DNA of 64,000 nucleotides from Saprospiraceae bacterium UBA2329 (GTDB lineage: Bacteria; Bacteroidota; Bacteroidia; Chitinophagales; Saprospiraceae), in assembly GCA_002344975.1 (NCBI GenBank), contig DDUV01000087.1:1-64000 (forward strand), given 5' to 3'. Positions 42,801-50,618 of the stretch are shown piece after piece. Under the pieces are notes generated by a model that did no database searches, was not told where the DNA came from, and was given only the letters and a program-made list of their open reading frames with translations. The position numbers were made by a program, and so were the translations under genes. Each line of letters opens with the position of its first letter. Within the stretch, counting starts at the first letter, position 1.

Positions 42801-43772
42801 AACCCCCGGCGGGCCAATGATGGTGGGCGGGGTGGGGGAGTTGACGGTGATGGTTACATCGCGTACCAATGTACAAGGCCCGGCAGTAATGGTTACTCCA
42901 AAGTTTAAATTTCCACTATGGCCTGGAGGGATGATGACGGTTGGATTTGCGATTGAAGGATTCGTTAGGTAGCCTATATTTTCTCCATACCAGGCAAAAG
43001 AATAAGGCCCCGGATATCCGCTCACCACTACGTTTAGCGATACGTTGGAACCCGCGCATACAGTGGCCGGAGTCGCGGTTGCTGTGGCCATCATGGTGGA
43101 GCACCCGGGAATGCAGCTCCCATCGTCCACCGTTGCATTGGGGTTGTAATTGGGAGAGTCCGGGTTGGTACACCCACATATTACAGGGGTAGGATAAATA
43201 AAGGTTACGTTGGCGGCCACGCCTACGTCTGCGCCTGCGTGGTCGGCAATACAAACCTGCGCTGTAATGGGGCCGGCAGGGCAGCCCGCCCACAGGGCGG
43301 CAAAAGTGCTCACGGTACTCACTCCGCAAGAGTTATCGGCCGTAATGCCATAGCTGCCGCCGCCCAATGCAATACCGTTTTCGGGGTCGCCGCCACCGCC
43401 ATCTGAAAATGATACCGGCACAGGGCTTCCCGGAGAACCTATATCGTTGCTGTTGCCGCAAGGGCAGCCGCCGGTGCAACTACCTGATACGCCCGGACGG
43501 TTCATCACCATGAGCGTGTTGCCGCAGGCCTGTATAAATACACTCAAATCGCCCTGCCAGGTATGCTGCAATTGCATTTGCAAGCCGGTGGGCAAGCCCG
43601 TTAGGCTGGGATCAAACGTAAACGTTGTGCAATAAGCCGTAGCCGGGCTGCCGTTGACGGGCGTTGAGGCATCGGGGAGAGGAATGGTGGGGTTGGAGCA
43701 TTGGCTGTAGCCGTTTTGGCTAATAATGAGAATGAGCAGTGTTGCTGAAAAGGCTTGTAGCAGTTTGTTCAT
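36840..43772 (-). CDS. Giant repeat adhesin with gliding-motility (CHU_C) T9SS sorting domain
   Basis: 2310 residues, exported. After a signal peptide comes a beta-rich P-domain-like region (~20-200: CTTFTFDP, HTWQGDLSVFI), then CGCTNPDSPNYNPNATVDDG (a Cys-rich adhesion motif) and an Ig-like unit. Twenty tandem ~70-residue Ig-like repeats follow (about bases 42850-38618), each with ITG...C.G...L.AG.GFS.Y.WS, then PG.Y.VTVTD.NGC. Four ~84-residue PKD-like units with two Cys each (to about 37615), a SprB-like unit (PTCFGDTDGSILIGGVTGGTPPYMYS) and the C-terminal CHU_C domain (VFIPNAFSPNNDGTND, FQVFNRWGESVFE, GWDGNH) complete it. It is probably a surface adhesin for gliding or attachment, exported by T9SS and processed at the C-terminus. 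Confidence 0.93.
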   Translation of the reverse strand: MNKLLQAFSATLLILIISQNGYSQCSNPTIPLPDASTPVNGSPATAYCTTFTFDPSLTGLPTGLQMQLQHTWQGDLSVFIQACGNTLMVMNRPGVSGSCTGGCPCGNSNDIGSPGSPVPVSFSDGGGGDPENGIALGGGSYGITADNSCGVSTVSTFAALWAGCPAGPITAQVCIADHAGADVGVAANVTFIYPTPVICGCTNPDSPNYNPNATVDDGSCIPGCSTMMATATATPATVCAGSNVSLNVVVSGYPGPYSFAWYGENIGYLTNPSIANPTVIIPPGHSGNLNFGVTITAGPCTLVRDVTITVNSPTPPTIIGPPGVCPNQSAVLFVSGAYSSYSWSVPPGGSGPNITVNQPGTYNVTVTGAGGCPAVGSFTLDQFPLPVPQITGPPAICSGQSVVLDAGPGFSSYVWTPGGPGQSIVVTSPGSYAVAVTNAEGCTGVGQFTLTQAPSPTIGIFGNNQICPGGELTLSAEFGYSNLTWSNGTSGPTTTISAPGVYTVSGTDVNGCTGTGQITVTALSAPAPIITGDLVLCTGEQTVLSVAPIYLSYQWSNGQFGPSSITVTQPGTYSITATTVNGCTVTSSQTVTSAAAPIPFISGDLTVCPGVNAVLSVQSGFSSYQWSEGSSGPLAVVPGPGTYTVTVTNSAGCSGTDVVTVSLANVPAPIISGPNQICPGASAALNAGPGYSSYAWSTSSNAQQININAPGSYTVTVTNSEGCPGTANLIVTTAPVPNPVISGNLSFCAGTNTTLNAGPGFSTYAWTGGGSGQSLMVNTPGSYAVTVTNSNGCSGSASVTVASTPNPVPTLTGPTNICPGNSATLGVGQTFNTYSWSTGVSTPTISTTTAGTYTVTVTDAAGCIGSGSRTVQLFTPPAPQINGPTQFCFGSTATLNAGTGYTNYQWSASGSDSTLVVSNSGSYTVTVTDGNGCTGTATFQTTELPEVLPAITGDDDLCAGQSSATLTASAGYTSYQWSNMQSGQQISVAAGGAYSVTVTDGNGCNGTASATVTANTPPTVSISGALQYCQGASTTLSANAGFSTYAWSTIAASSGITVNAPGNYSVTVTDSNGCTAQASVAVVQNPNPTPVISGLTQICTGGQTVLSAPAGFSNYAWSNAGSSASTTINTPGAYSVTVTDANGCSGTANVTVTQVPQLQPAVTGTLYYCAGGNTVLDAGNGYATYNWSNSAVGQQLTVSAPGSYTVSVTDANGCSGQATVSVTERALPLPQITGPTQYCEGNSVALASNAAFSSYQWSTGASTQNINLSTPGAIGLTVTDAFGCVGVTSVNVIEHPLVQPNITGNLSFCQGQQTILDAGTGFVTYQWSNAASSRNITVNAGGNYAITVTDANGCVTNGSVAVVEFLVTAPQISGILEFCAGDNVVLTATPGYASYVWSNSQSGASNTVTQGGFFSVTATDVNGCTSSNGVTIVRHPLPNVSIGGSASFCIGGFTTLNAGAGFAQYAWSSGSNAQTVQINTPGIVSVTVTDANGCVNSDDITITQDTELSPQISGPLQFCPGTQTTLDAGPGFATYQWSNSSGSQSVTITQPGTYTVSVTDAFGCSGSGSVQVNLFPQPQPTIQGVPSFCVGNTPTLSSASPFASYVWSTGSTQPQITVSIAGTYSLTVTDDNGCIAATSRDVTTNPLPVFSISGNDFFCTGAASTLSVPGTFSSYQWSGGQQTPQISASTPGNYAVTVTNQFGCVASQSIQVAQVNLPISDAGPGRELTCNNPVATLGGTGTSQGGGYSYLWSGPGITAANATLRQPQVNVSGAYQLIVTDVLYGCQSILSGVNVADLTALPAISAAALDTLDCVTPSIVISGNGSATGANFSYQWLNAAGVPISGANQLSYTTAQPGQYTLRVVNTYSGCVSERPVVVAQDIQLPVAEAGAPRHLNCIVTADALDGSSSASGPGMAYLWTTVGGNIVSGSTGIAPVINRPGRYILRVTNQRNGCVSTDSVTVTQDIAIPTALAGQDQEIDCLHPTVQINGTGSSTGAIMRYEWLLAGSSAIISNSLALDVASPGTYTLRVVNTQNGCSASDLVIVSENPERPRALQPVLDNPTCFGDTDGSILIGGVTGGTPPYMYSVNGAAFRAQTFYPNLGGGTYSIVVQDATGCELAMEVSLPQGNDLVLDLGPDQFIRLGQRANVQAQYNIPENEVASFQWGATDSLPCNGCLQFEVRPFNTVIYSATLVDNNGCRITDDVTIFVANPREVFIPNAFSPNNDGTNDRLMVFAGEDVAYIRSFQVFNRWGESVFEVYNFPPNDPAYGWDGNHRAQLYNAAVFAYFAEVEFIDGSVKLFKGDVTLIK
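38618..42850 (-). repeat. Twenty tandem ~210-base coding repeats
   Basis: The period is 70 residues, or about 210 bases. Each unit has one Cys near its start and one in the NGC/EGC/FGC motif. Units near the middle, such as those around 39700-40500, are the most alike (GCATCCGTTACCGT-type words recur), as expected from slippage or unequal crossing-over. Confidence 0.85.
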
Positions 43773-43899
43773 ATCGGATGATTGGAAAAGTGAAGTTGTC
43801 TGTAAGATGTTTAAATGTGATGCTGTCTTTGGCAGAATGAAAGGTAAAATTTATGACATTGACATCTGTAAATCCGAACAAAATTTTTTCCTTATTTCC

Positions 43900-43921
43900 T
43901 GCCTGTTGACAGGCAAAGGTA
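43900..43921 (-). promoter_or_regulatory. Probable promoter of the adhesin gene with a small palindrome
   Basis: Minus-strand TACCTTTG (43921-43914) overlaps a short palindrome TGCCTG-TTGA-CAGGCA (43900-43915). This would give a leader of about 135 bases. The palindrome could be an operator, but this is only a possibility. Confidence 0.4.
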
Positions 43922-43950
43922 ATCTATCTTGCAAAAAAATTACAGCAAAA

Positions 43951-45042
43951 ATGGGTGGGTTTTTCCAATTTCCAATTTCAATTTCTACGGCTTGCATCCT
44001 CTTGTCCTTGTGTTGGTCGCTCGCCGGATGCCATTCCAATACCGTCAACGAAGCGCCGACGCTTGATTTTGAGCAGCTTCCGTACCCGCAACTGTCTCAA
44101 TATGGCTTCTTCAAAGGTAAAATGCAAAGACTTCAACCCGCTATAGGCGTATTGCCATACGAAATGGCTACGCCTCTGTTTACAGATTACGCCCACAAAG
44201 CCCGCTTCGTGTGGATGCCCGCCGACGCTCAGGCTCAGGTGGATGAACGGGGCTACATCGTCTTCCCGGAGCATACCGTGCTGATCAAAAATTTTTACTA
44301 CCCTGCCGACTTCCGGGATGCCGATTCTGAAAAAGATATGGTGGAAACGCGCCTGCTGATTCAACGAAATGGTCGCTGGGAGGCTTTTACTTACGAATGG
44401 AACAGCGCCGGAACAGAGGCCGATCTTATGCAGGTGGGCAATATCCGCCCCGTAGCCTGGACTTCGGAAAGCGGTGAAAAAATGCAGATAGATTATGTCA
44501 TTCCCAACAAAAATCAATGCAAGAGTTGCCACAACATGAACGACGCCGTGCAGCCCATCGGCCCCAAAGTGCGCAACCTGAATTTTGAACTGACCTACCC
44601 GGACGGCGCTACGGCCAATCAATTGTTGCGCTGGCAGCAGGAAGGCTATTTGGCAGCAGGAGATTATTTGCCGCAGCACCCTGCCGTGCCGATATGGAAC
44701 GAGGCCCAAAGTGGAACGCTGGCCCAGCGCGCCGCCGCCTACTTGGATGCCAACTGCGGTCATTGCCATCGCCCGGAAGGGCCGGCCAATACCACCGGTA
44801 CTTTTTATCATTGGGAAGAAACGGAACTCACCCGGCGCGGCGTGGGCAAGGCGCCCGTAGCTGCGGGCAAAGGCTCCGGCGGGCGGCATTTCGGCATTGT
44901 GCCCGGCCAACCGGAATCCTCCATCCTCGTCTATCGCATCGAATCTACCGACCCCGGCGAGATGATGCCCGAATTGGGTCGGGTGGTGCCGCACCGGGAG
45001 GGGATTGCTTTACTGAAAGAATGGATACAATCGTTAAATTAA
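43951..45042 (+). CDS. SO2930-type di-haem c-type cytochrome lipoprotein
   Basis: 363 residues. The leader ends in WSLAGC, so it is a predicted lipoprotein. The pattern LPYPQLSQYGFFKG...LQPAIGVLPYEMATPLFTDYAHKARFV is diagnostic for the SO2930/TIGR03806 family. Two haem-binding motifs are present, CKSCHN (Cys190-His194) and CGHCHR (Cys269-His273), near PIGPKVRNLN and PGQPESSILVYRIESTDPGEMMPELGR. The family is periplasmic or surface-exposed and its role in electron transfer is not well defined. I start at the ATG at 43951, just before the signal peptide. The frame runs open from 43726 but overlaps the adhesin gene. Confidence 0.88.
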   Translation: MGGFFQFPISISTACILLSLCWSLAGCHSNTVNEAPTLDFEQLPYPQLSQYGFFKGKMQRLQPAIGVLPYEMATPLFTDYAHKARFVWMPADAQAQVDERGYIVFPEHTVLIKNFYYPADFRDADSEKDMVETRLLIQRNGRWEAFTYEWNSAGTEADLMQVGNIRPVAWTSESGEKMQIDYVIPNKNQCKSCHNMNDAVQPIGPKVRNLNFELTYPDGATANQLLRWQQEGYLAAGDYLPQHPAVPIWNEAQSGTLAQRAAAYLDANCGHCHRPEGPANTTGTFYHWEETELTRRGVGKAPVAAGKGSGGRHFGIVPGQPESSILVYRIESTDPGEMMPELGRVVPHREGIALLKEWIQSLN

Positions 45043-45099
45043 AACAATTCTCGCGCCATGCATACCATCAACATTATCACATTCATGGTTGCCTTTAGA

Positions 45100-46341
45100 C
45101 TACGTCTTCACCACCTTCTCCACCACCTTTCCCACACTAAGCCCCTGAACCACAATGGAAAATACCACTACGATGTAAGTAACGGTGAGCATGAGATCGC
45201 GGGGCATACCGGCACTGAGCGTCAGGGCTAAGGCAATGGAAATACCGCCGCGAAGACCGCCCCAAGTCATGATGAGATCGGTACGAGGTACGAATTCGAG
45301 GCGTTTTTGAAACAATCGCACCGGCAGCCACAGCGAGGCATAACGGGCCAGCAGCACCACCGGAATGGCGATGAGACCGGCCAAAACGTAGTTGTCCTCA
45401 AAATTGATGACGATGATTTCCAAACCTATGATGACAAAAAGCAGGGCGTTGAGCAGCGTGTCTATCAATTCCCAAAACTTGTCCACATAGCGCTCGGTGG
45501 TTTCAGACATGGAAGAGGTGCGAAAACGCTCGTGCCCCACCATCAGGCCCGCCACCACCATAGCCAGCGGGGCGGAAAAGTGCAGGGTGGCTGCCAACAA
45601 AGAGCCTCCCATGACAATGGCTAAGGTGATGAGAATTTCCACCTCATAATTATCTATGGTGCGCATGAGGTGGTAAGCTGCGAAACCCAGCGCCAAGCCC
45701 AGCGCGATACCGCCGCCCACTTCTTCCAAAAACAACAGCCCGATTTCATCCCAGTGGATTTCCTGCATACCTGCCCGCGCTAATTGAAACAAACTGAGAA
45801 ACACCACCACGCCTATGCCGTCGTTGAAAAGGCTTTCACCTACTATCTTGGTTTCCAATTTTTTAGGGACGCCGGCTTTCTTCAAAATACCCAAAACGGC
45901 TATGGGGTCGGTAGGCGAGATGAGCGCACCGAACAACAGGCAGAAAATGAAGGGAATGTGCAGCCCCAGCAAGGTGAATACGCCGTACATCAGTCCGCCG
46001 ACCAAAAAAGTGGAGGCTACTACGCCCAAAGTGGCAAACATGACGATGGGACCTCTTTGAGCTTTCAGTTGACTGAAATCAACATGCAGGGCGCCCGCAA
46101 ACAATAGAAAGCCGAGCATGCCCTCCATGAGTACTTTGGTAAAATCTATGCTCCTCACAAACTCGGCTTCCACGGCTAAAATTTCAGGCGAAATGCGCCC
46201 CACCAGCAACATAGCCGTCGAAAACAGGATGGAAATGAGCATCAGCCCGATGGTGGTGGGCAGCTTGAGAAAACGCACATTGATGTAGCCGAAAGCCGCG
46301 GCCAGCACAATCAGGATGGCGGCTATGGTGAAGATGTCCAT
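45100..46341 (-). CDS. CPA1-type Na+/H+ antiporter
   Basis: 413 residues with about 12 membrane segments. The family hallmarks FCLLFGALISPTDPIAVLGIL, GESLFNDGIGVVVFLSLF (ion-binding Asn-Asp) and LIMTWGGLRGGISIALALTL are present. It exchanges cations for protons across the inner membrane in pH and salt homeostasis. It has no regulatory C-terminal extension, as is usual for the shorter bacterial NhaP-like forms. It is the last gene of a likely three-gene operon (36 bases after the DinB gene). Confidence 0.92.
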   Translation of the reverse strand: MDIFTIAAILIVLAAAFGYINVRFLKLPTTIGLMLISILFSTAMLLVGRISPEILAVEAEFVRSIDFTKVLMEGMLGFLLFAGALHVDFSQLKAQRGPIVMFATLGVVASTFLVGGLMYGVFTLLGLHIPFIFCLLFGALISPTDPIAVLGILKKAGVPKKLETKIVGESLFNDGIGVVVFLSLFQLARAGMQEIHWDEIGLLFLEEVGGGIALGLALGFAAYHLMRTIDNYEVEILITLAIVMGGSLLAATLHFSAPLAMVVAGLMVGHERFRTSSMSETTERYVDKFWELIDTLLNALLFVIIGLEIIVINFEDNYVLAGLIAIPVVLLARYASLWLPVRLFQKRLEFVPRTDLIMTWGGLRGGISIALALTLSAGMPRDLMLTVTYIVVVFSIVVQGLSVGKVVEKVVKT

Positions 46342-46377
46342 TGATACGATGGTTTGTTCAAACTACCCCGAACAACC

Positions 46378-46908
46378 TCAGTTGCCGAGTGTTCGCTCAA
46401 TTTGCCCCTGATGTCTTTGGATGTGTATTTCAAAAAAATGGAGCATTTGCACCAACGACAACTTTCCGGCCAGCGGGTGTTTGTACAGGGCTTTGGCATG
46501 GTAGCCTTCCGGCAGATTTTCCAGCAGCTCGCTCAAACTCTCCCGCTGCTTGCGCCATTGCTGTATGGTTTCTTCTAAAGTGGAAGTCTCCGGGAGTACG
46601 TCGTCGCCTACTCCTTTGGGGGCTTTGTATTTGAAGGGCAACACAAAATTGATGCGCACCAAAAACAGCCGGAATGCTCCGGCTATCCCGGCAGGTTTCA
46701 GTTCCGGATTGAAACTCAGCTTTTTGCGAACATAGCGCTCCGAAAGCGTCTCGGCCTGTATGAGGTGGTGCATGACTTGCAAAACAGACCATTGCTGCGG
46801 CCCCGGCCTGCGATTGAGGTGCTCGTCACTGTGCGCTTTGAGCTGCTCGTACATTGCTTCAATCATGTCATTGACTGCCCGTAGCCGCCGTGATAGGGAT
46901 GGGTGCAT
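46378..46908 (-). CDS. DinB family four-helix protein
   Basis: 176 residues, cytoplasmic. The DinB/DUF664-like four-helix bundle is suggested by the RPGPQQWSVLQVMHHLIQAE and SLVQMLHFFEIHIQRHQGQIER helices, with three spaced His that may bind a metal (H56/H57, H157 and H161 by my count). Family members include thiol transferases and uncharacterised damage-induced proteins, so no reaction can be assigned. I use the ATG at 46908. It starts 2 bases after the stop of the prolyl oligopeptidase gene, which indicates translational coupling. Confidence 0.8.
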   Translation of the reverse strand: MHPSLSRRLRAVNDMIEAMYEQLKAHSDEHLNRRPGPQQWSVLQVMHHLIQAETLSERYVRKKLSFNPELKPAGIAGAFRLFLVRINFVLPFKYKAPKGVGDDVLPETSTLEETIQQWRKQRESLSELLENLPEGYHAKALYKHPLAGKLSLVQMLHFFEIHIQRHQGQIERTLGN

Positions 46909-46910
46909 GT

Positions 46911-49028
46911 TTATTTTATTTTGGTTTTGGTATTGAAAAAGAAAAAGGCCCACACATCCGCTGCCTCCTCAATAACTTTGGAAACAGGCTTGCCCGCGCC
47001 ATGCCCGGCCCGCTCCTCAATGCGAATGAGGACAGGATTGGAGCCTTTGTGGCTTTTTTGCAATTGTGCGGCAAACTTGAACGAATGCGCCGGCACTACC
47101 CGGTCGTCGTGGTCGGCCGTGGTGACCATCGTGGCAGGGTATTTCACGCCCGGCTTCAGATTGTGCAGCGGCGAGTAGGCATACAGGTTTTTGAAATGCG
47201 CAGGGTCTTCGCTGGAGCCGTACTCCGGTATCCAGCCTTTGCCGACAGTGAACAAGTGATACCGCAGCATATCCATCACGCCTACAGCCGGTAGCGCTAC
47301 CGCAAACAGATCGGGCCGTTGGGTCATGCAGGCGCCTACGAGCAAGCCGCCGTTGGAGCCTCCGCCGATGCCAAGTTTGCCTTGGGAGGTATATTTTTCG
47401 CGAATGAGATACTCCGCCGCTGCGATAAAATCATCAAAAACATTCTGCTTTTTGAACAACATGCCCGCCTGATGCCAAGCCTCTCCGTATTCGGCGCCGC
47501 CGCGCAAATTGGGCATGGCATAAATACCGCCGTTTTCGAGCAAGGCCAGCCGGGAAGCACTGAATGAGGGGGTCAGATTGACGTTGAAGCCGCCATAACC
47601 ATAGAGGTAACAGGGGTTTTTGCCGTTCATTTTCAGTCCTTTTTTATAGACCAAAAACATGGGTACTTTGGTGCCGTCTTTACTGGTATAAAAAACCTGT
47701 TGCTCTACATAATCTTCAGGATTGAACTGGAGCGGCGACTCAAAAAACGGCTCGGAAACGCCGCTGACCACATCATACTTAAATATGGTGTTGGGATAAA
47801 CAAAAGAGGTAAAGGCATAAAACAACTCCTTGTCGCCGGCCTTTCCGCCCAGTCCGCCGGCACTGCCCAAGCCCGGCAGTTTGATTTCCTTGCGGTCGCT
47901 GCCGTCGTAGTTCATCTGATAGATGCGGCCGGTGGCATTTTCAAGGTACGATGCAAACATTTTGCCGCCGCCGGTACTCACGTTTTCCAGCAGATTGTCT
48001 GTTTCCGGCAGGATTTCCTTCCAATTTTTTTGCTCAGGCTTGGCGGGGTCCACCGATACGAGGCGGTACTTGGGTGCGCCAATGTCGGTGAGGATTAGAA
48101 AACGACCATTGATATGTTCCACCACACTGCTTTTGTTGGCATATCCTTCAAAAAGCGGGCGCATGGGGCCGTCGTTTTGCAAGTCTTTGTAGTATGTGGC
48201 GTATCCATCGGTACCGGGTGCAGCATACATGATGAAGTACTTGTGGTCTTCTGTAACGCCTCCGTAGTGGTAGTAATCGGGGTTTGCCTTGTCTTCGTAA
48301 ATGAGTTTGTCCTTGCTTTGGTCTTCGCCTATTTGGTGGTAATATATGGAGTGAAACTGATTGTTGCCGCTCAGTTCGGCGCCTTTGGCCGGTTGCGGGT
48401 AGCGGCTGTAAAAGAAGCCGTCTTTGTGCCAGGAGGCGCCCGAAAACTTGACCCATCGGAGCACATCGGGCAGTTGTTTGCGGGTGGCGATTTCCATCAC
48501 GCGAATTTGCTGCCAGTCGGAACCAGCTTCTGATTGGGCGTAAGCCATGTACCGGTTGTCGTCGGAAGGGCCGAGTAAACTTACGGAAACCGTGCCGTCG
48601 GAAGATAGGGTATTAGGGTCAATAAAGACCTCCGCCTGCCCTTTCAGTCCTTTTTGTATATAAATAACCGACTGATTTTGAAGGCCGTCGTTCTTGTAAA
48701 ACAGGTAATACTCGCCCGCTTTTATCGGGGCCGAAAAGCGAGGGTAATTGATGAGTTCGGTGATGCGTTTTTTGAGCGCATCGCGATAGGGAATTTGAGA
48801 CAGATAAGTCGAAGTGACCAAATTTTGCTCCTTCACCCAGGCGCTCGTTTCCGGGGAATTGTCGTCTTCGAGCCAGCGGTAGGGGTCGGACACGAGCGTT
48901 CCGTGGTAATTATCCGTTTGGTTGTCTGCTCTGGTAGTTGGGTATTTCACGGTTATTTTGTTTTTGCCGGTTTGAGCGCCAACAGCCGTATAGCTGAGCG
49001 TAAGCGCAATAAAAAGAAGGAATCTCAT
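46911..49028 (-). CDS. Secreted prolyl oligopeptidase (S9A family)
   Basis: 705 residues. The signal peptide MRFLLFIALTLSYTAVGAQ places it in the periplasm or beyond. The N-terminal beta-propeller (~100-430) starts after DPYRWLEDD. The C-terminal alpha/beta-hydrolase has GIGGGSNGGLLVG (Ser558), ADHDDRVVPAHSF (Asp about 642) and ERAGHGAGK (His676) as the catalytic triad. It cleaves short peptides after proline. It is the first gene of a probable operon with a DinB protein and a Na+/H+ antiporter. Minus-strand TACTTTTG at 49059-49052 is a likely promoter element. Confidence 0.95.
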   Translation of the reverse strand: MRFLLFIALTLSYTAVGAQTGKNKITVKYPTTRADNQTDNYHGTLVSDPYRWLEDDNSPETSAWVKEQNLVTSTYLSQIPYRDALKKRITELINYPRFSAPIKAGEYYLFYKNDGLQNQSVIYIQKGLKGQAEVFIDPNTLSSDGTVSVSLLGPSDDNRYMAYAQSEAGSDWQQIRVMEIATRKQLPDVLRWVKFSGASWHKDGFFYSRYPQPAKGAELSGNNQFHSIYYHQIGEDQSKDKLIYEDKANPDYYHYGGVTEDHKYFIMYAAPGTDGYATYYKDLQNDGPMRPLFEGYANKSSVVEHINGRFLILTDIGAPKYRLVSVDPAKPEQKNWKEILPETDNLLENVSTGGGKMFASYLENATGRIYQMNYDGSDRKEIKLPGLGSAGGLGGKAGDKELFYAFTSFVYPNTIFKYDVVSGVSEPFFESPLQFNPEDYVEQQVFYTSKDGTKVPMFLVYKKGLKMNGKNPCYLYGYGGFNVNLTPSFSASRLALLENGGIYAMPNLRGGAEYGEAWHQAGMLFKKQNVFDDFIAAAEYLIREKYTSQGKLGIGGGSNGGLLVGACMTQRPDLFAVALPAVGVMDMLRYHLFTVGKGWIPEYGSSEDPAHFKNLYAYSPLHNLKPGVKYPATMVTTADHDDRVVPAHSFKFAAQLQKSHKGSNPVLIRIEERAGHGAGKPVSKVIEEAADVWAFFFFNTKTKIK

Positions 49029-49051
49029 AGAAAGTTTGATTTAAATTCGGT

Positions 49052-49059
49052 CAAAAGTA
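49052..49059 (-). promoter_or_regulatory. Probable -7 element of the prolyl oligopeptidase operon
   Basis: TACTTTTG on the minus strand, 23 bases before the ATG at 49028. A TTGG about 16 bases further upstream may be its -33 element. Confidence 0.5.
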
Positions 49060-49092
49060 ATCTATTTTGGGAATCCAAGTGTTAAAGTTGCA

Positions 49093-49120
49093 TTGGATTC
49101 ACAGCAAAGGCGTAATTTTG
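49093..49120 (+). promoter_or_regulatory. Probable promoter of the membrane acyltransferase-like gene
   Basis: TTG (49093-49095), a 17-base spacer and TAATTTTG (49113-49120). It would give a leader of about 80 bases to the TTG start at 49205. Confidence 0.5.
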
Positions 49121-49204
49121 CAGACGAAAACGGCAGAAGAAAATTTTGTGACGAAACGCCCGGCGATCCGTTCAAAATAACACTCTTGCAGCGCGTGTGG
49201 CCGC

Positions 49205-50515
49205 TTGGTTCATCTTCTTAATCGCTCTCATTTGGATCACATATCTTCTACGGCAGTTACTTCCCCGAAAATCAGGTTGCATTTTCTGGATGCGCTGCGT
49301 GCTTTTGCCATTCTGATGATGCTTCAGGGGCATTTTGTGGATACCCTGCTTGCCCCGGAATACCGTGACCTCAACAGCCCGATATTCAATGCTTGGACAT
49401 TTATGCGCGGCCTCACGGCGCCGGTGTTCTTCACAGTCACAGGTATTGTGTTTGTCTTTTTATTATTGAAAGAAAATAAGCCACTCAAGGAGCATGTGCG
49501 TGTTCGCAAGGGCATACGCAGAGCCTTTTTTCTGCTGGCGCTGGGCTATTTGCTCAAATGGAATGTTTACAGCGTGCTCTCGCTGAATTTTGCGCCCTAT
49601 CATATTGCCGTGGACGTATTGCATGTCATCGGTCTGGCCCTTTTGGCGCTGATCGGTATATATGCCTTCCACAGAGTGACGGGGGCGTCTTACCCGTTTG
49701 TTTCCGGACTGCTGGGGCTGTCTGTCTTTCTGGTTTTTCCTGTCATTGAGCAAGCGGATTGGTCCAACCTACCCATCGTTTTTCAAAACTACATGACGAT
49801 GGAAAACGGATCTACTTTTACGATCCTCCCCTGGCTGGGCTATACGCTCATTGGCGGCGTCATTGGTTCAGTAGTGCATTATCATACGGCATGGTTCAAG
49901 CAGTGGTGGATGCCGGTGCTGTTATTGACGGCAGGTCTGTGGTTGCATTTTAGTTCTTACACCATTTTTACCAATATACATCAAATGCTCGGCTGGGATT
50001 TATCTCAGATGTGGTTGAGTAAGCAGTATCTCTTTTGGCGTTTCGGCCATGTATTGGTGGTGCTTTCTTTGTTTGTGTTTTTCGAGCAGATTTTAAAAAA
50101 GGGGTTCCATCCCTTGTTCCTCAAAATCGGCTCCGAAACGCTCACCGTTTATGGAGGCCATTATGTGATTTTGTACGGAACCTGGTTTGGTATTGGCCTG
50201 TCTCAGTTGTGGAAACGATCACTTACTCCGGAACAAACGCTTTTGGGAGTAGCGCTTTTTGAACTGTTTTTTATCCTGCTGATTGCGCACATCGAAAAAG
50301 TACGCCAGGTGTGGTACGAGGCATTGCCGGCCATGCTGGTACGCGCTTTTCGCAAAATCCGCGTCATGGTGTTGAGGCGCAGCCGGCGCATTCTGTTGGA
50401 ATACCGCCGGGAGCAACCCGCTATCGTTCAAGCCATTCAGGTTATGGCATTCCAGATATTGCACCGCGCTTTTCACCTGATTCCCGCAAATACGCTTCGT
50501 CGTTACACAAAATAA
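49205..50515 (+). CDS. HGSNAT-like (DUF1624) integral membrane acyltransferase-type protein
   Basis: 436 residues with about ten membrane segments. The N-terminal pattern RLHFLDALRAFAILMMLQGHFVDTLL, then FMRGLTAPVFFTVTGIVFVFLLL, matches the heparan-alpha-glucosaminide N-acetyltransferase catalytic (DUF1624) family. Relatives may acylate envelope glycans; the bacterial substrate is unknown. A hydrophilic C-terminal tail (~365-436) with AFRKIRVMVLRRSRR is cytoplasmic and basic. No ATG lies before the first membrane segment; TTG at 49205 or TTG at 49232 must be used, and I report the longer one. Confidence 0.75.
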   Translation: MVHLLNRSHLDHISSTAVTSPKIRLHFLDALRAFAILMMLQGHFVDTLLAPEYRDLNSPIFNAWTFMRGLTAPVFFTVTGIVFVFLLLKENKPLKEHVRVRKGIRRAFFLLALGYLLKWNVYSVLSLNFAPYHIAVDVLHVIGLALLALIGIYAFHRVTGASYPFVSGLLGLSVFLVFPVIEQADWSNLPIVFQNYMTMENGSTFTILPWLGYTLIGGVIGSVVHYHTAWFKQWWMPVLLLTAGLWLHFSSYTIFTNIHQMLGWDLSQMWLSKQYLFWRFGHVLVVLSLFVFFEQILKKGFHPLFLKIGSETLTVYGGHYVILYGTWFGIGLSQLWKRSLTPEQTLLGVALFELFFILLIAHIEKVRQVWYEALPAMLVRAFRKIRVMVLRRSRRILLEYRREQPAIVQAIQVMAFQILHRAFHLIPANTLRRYTK

Positions 50516-50618
50516 TCCTTGAGAAATCTTTAACGATTCGGGTTAAAGTGTATTAAATTGCTGGACATTCAGCGAGGAAGGCAGTAATTTGGCCCCTGAA
50601 ATCAAAGCACTCTAAACA

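Noticed and set aside
38618..42850. Regular spaced repeats that look like a CRISPR array
   Set aside because: The units are about 210 bases, continuously coding and Ig-like in translation. There are no short spacers and no cas genes.
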